From Allolobophora icterica (lineage: Eukaryota; Annelida; Clitellata; Crassiclitellata; Lumbricidae), in the NCBI GenBank assembly GCA_963556255.1, contig OY744606.1, forward strand, positions 6,489,373 to 6,553,372: DNA of 64,000 bases, read 5' to 3'. This document shows, piece by piece, positions 62,450-64,000 of the stretch. Both the position numbers and the translations under genes were made by a program. The stretch's first letter is position 1, and each line of letters opens with the position of its first letter. Under the pieces are notes generated by a model. That model saw nothing but the letters and a program-made list of their open reading frames with translations, was not told where the DNA came from and did no database searches.

Positions 62450-62720
62450 TGGCAAGGACTGCTATGGTCCAGCATCGCGCGTTTGCTATTGTGGGTTCCT
62501 CTCCTTGGAATGACCTTCCTTTCAATACGTCTAAAATTTTGCCTGGGGTCTCTTCCCTACCTGTCCGCTCCTTTAAAGCATTTCTTTTTCCCAGGGGCTC
62601 CCACGTCGACCGCGCCTCTGAAAAGCTCCGACTTCTAGAGGCGCTTTACAAATATCCCCAATACAGTACAATAAGATGGGATGTTGTTCAATGTTTATGG
62701 ACCTTGGTGGGCGTTTTGGT
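62450..62720 (+). pseudogene. CR1/L2-like LINE ORF2 C-terminus (R tail, copy 2)
   Basis: An open frame of about 100 codons reading HRAFAIVGSSPWNDLPFNTS and, after LPVRSFKAFLFPRG, ASEKLRLLEALYKY. It is the least damaged form of the C-terminal phrase also seen at 19,118. The upstream ORF2 is missing because of the internal deletion, so no enzyme domain remains. Confidence 0.6.
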
Positions 62721-62959
62721 CATAGACTCTTGGTCGTTTGGCTGTACTATGTACATGTTGTAATTGTGTTGTAGTCATTTTATACCCTTGTAAACATTAT
62801 GATTATATTTGTCATGCACGTCATTATGACATGAGATTTTTTATTTCATTGGTAGCTTTCAAATAAGTAATTAATCAATACAATTAAGCAGTATTGTCGG
62901 TAGATTATATCAAGCAATATTATCGCTATAGAATAGCAACTGTTCCTAAAATAAAAAAT

Positions 62960-63472
62960 GTAAGAACAATCACACTCTCCTAAAGATAATACGAACTGTT
63001 CATTAAATTAAGAAATGAATAATACGTTACGGTTACATTGCATTACAATTATTCATAATATATTATAAATAAAGATAGCACGCAATTGATTATACGTATA
63101 TATTGAATTTTCGTTCTTACTTATTATAATGTTATGTTTACGAAAGAGTGGTGCGCGCTAGTCTAGTAGAATTCTCAGCCGCATGTACTTCTATATGTAC
63201 GAACTGTGCGTTAAGTAAAGACATGAATAATGCATTGCTAAATTAACATACATTATTGTTTCGCTTTGGACAGATACGACACCATTTCACAAGCGTACGT
63301 GTGTTTTATATTCCAGTAATCTTCGTTTTCCTCTTTTCTTGCAACTGTACAATAACCTCATGTAGGCCTACTATATAATAAAATTCATAGTGTTACTTAT
63401 TTGTCGTATAGTACTGTTTACGAAAGAAATTTCAAACAACACTGCGCTTTAATTGTTAATTAAACTAACTAA
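62960..63472. other. Non-coding, nothing recognised
   Basis: AT-rich unique-looking sequence between repeat R and the hAT element at the window end. Confidence 0.4.
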
Positions 63473-64000
63473 CAGTGATGGGCAATAGTTAACTAAAAAG
63501 TTGCTAACTATTAGTTTAACTAAAAAAATTTAGTTAAGGAAGAAGTTTAACTAAAAAAAATAGTTTAGTTAAAACCATAGTTTAACTAAAAATTTTTAGT
63601 TGCTAACTAAAAAGTTTAACTAAAAAATCAGCAATATGCAACTATTTTTCCACAGTGAACATTGAACACTGTCAGCAAAAAAACATTTTAACACTGCATG
63701 GTTTTAGCATTTACAGCCTGTGTTTTCAAATTCATACACTACTTACTGTGCACATGTAACTGTAGGCCTATGCCAGAACAGTACACATTGCATAGTTTGA
63801 AGGTGAAATTGTCATTGACGCTTTGCATTATTACAGTTCACTTAACGTCTTTAATTGCAAATATGTTTGTCGTAAATAGTTGGAAAATAGTTGGAAAAAG
63901 TTTAACTACTTTTTTTAGTTTAGTTAACTAATTTCCAAAATCAGTTGCCAACTTTAGTTTAAGTTAACTACTTTTTTTTAGTTGGAAAATAGTTTTAGTT
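63473..64000. mobile_element. hAT-type element (H8), cut by window end
   Basis: Begins CAGTGATGGGCAATAGTTAA, a classic hAT-style terminus, preceded by CTAACTAA as the likely 8-bp target. At least ten TTTAACTAAAAA or AGTTAACTA motifs lie within the first 170 bp, and more in opposite orientation after 63,880. That implies the other end is near but beyond 64,000. No coding sequence is seen. Confidence 0.75.

Larger units (their letters stand above)
58290..62950 (+). repeat. Repeat R, copy 2
   Basis: Collinear with 11,815-19,600. It lacks the 12,325-13,140 segment and most LINE ORF2 sequence (15,018-18,865 of copy 1). In copy 2 the zinc-knuckle end is joined directly to the 3' tail near 62,235. 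Confidence 0.8.

Overview
The window looks like non-coding DNA from an animal genome, most probably a marine invertebrate. The background is AT-rich, with long (AT)n, (CATA)n, (AAT)n and (GAT)n microsatellites, many tRNA-derived SINEs, many 5'-truncated LINE ends, and DNA transposons of the piggyBac, Kolobok, hAT and pogo types. There are no operons, rRNA genes, tRNA genes that stand up to inspection, or CRISPR arrays. The only long open reading frames belong to mobile elements. No host gene can be established; three possible host exons (9.5, 24.5 and 29.5 kb) are listed with low confidence.

Layout. 1-9.7 kb: microsatellites, SINE pieces, LINE 3' ends (4.5-5.9 kb and 7.5-8.7 kb, the latter split by a 963-bp hAT MITE). 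9.75-19.6 kb: first copy of a large dispersed repeat (here called S, then R), containing decayed LINE ORF1, RT and RNase H sequence and another hAT MITE. 19.6-29.6 kb: mostly non-coding, with four MITEs, LINE ends and a SINE split by a MITE. 29,655-41,802: a 12.1-kb Ty3/gypsy retrotransposon on the minus strand with two 2,230-bp LTRs, AAAT target duplication, PBS, PPT, a long gag ORF that starts inside the 5' LTR, and a protease-RT-RNase H-integrase ORF. 42-43.3 kb: LINE fragments. 43,566-46,255: a piggyBac element with an uninterrupted 577-codon transposase. 46.4-54.2 kb: second copy of S, carrying a 5,193-bp Kolobok-type element (48,478-53,670) with long inverted repeats, a 627-codon transposase and a second, intron-containing gene. 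54.5-58.3 kb: a four-level nest of transposons (hAT MITE > CCGG-flanked MITE > pogo-like > hAT MITE). 58.3-62.95 kb: second copy of R. 63,473 to the end: start of another hAT-type element.

The two S-R copies act as a built-in comparison. Where one copy holds an insertion the other often shows the empty site, so element ends and target duplications can be read directly. The most interesting items are the two-gene Kolobok element, the gypsy element whose gag and PBS share reading frame with the LTR, the exact empty-site partner of the piggyBac insertion (which may instead reveal a haplotype join in the assembly), and the repeated hAT and CCGG MITE families.
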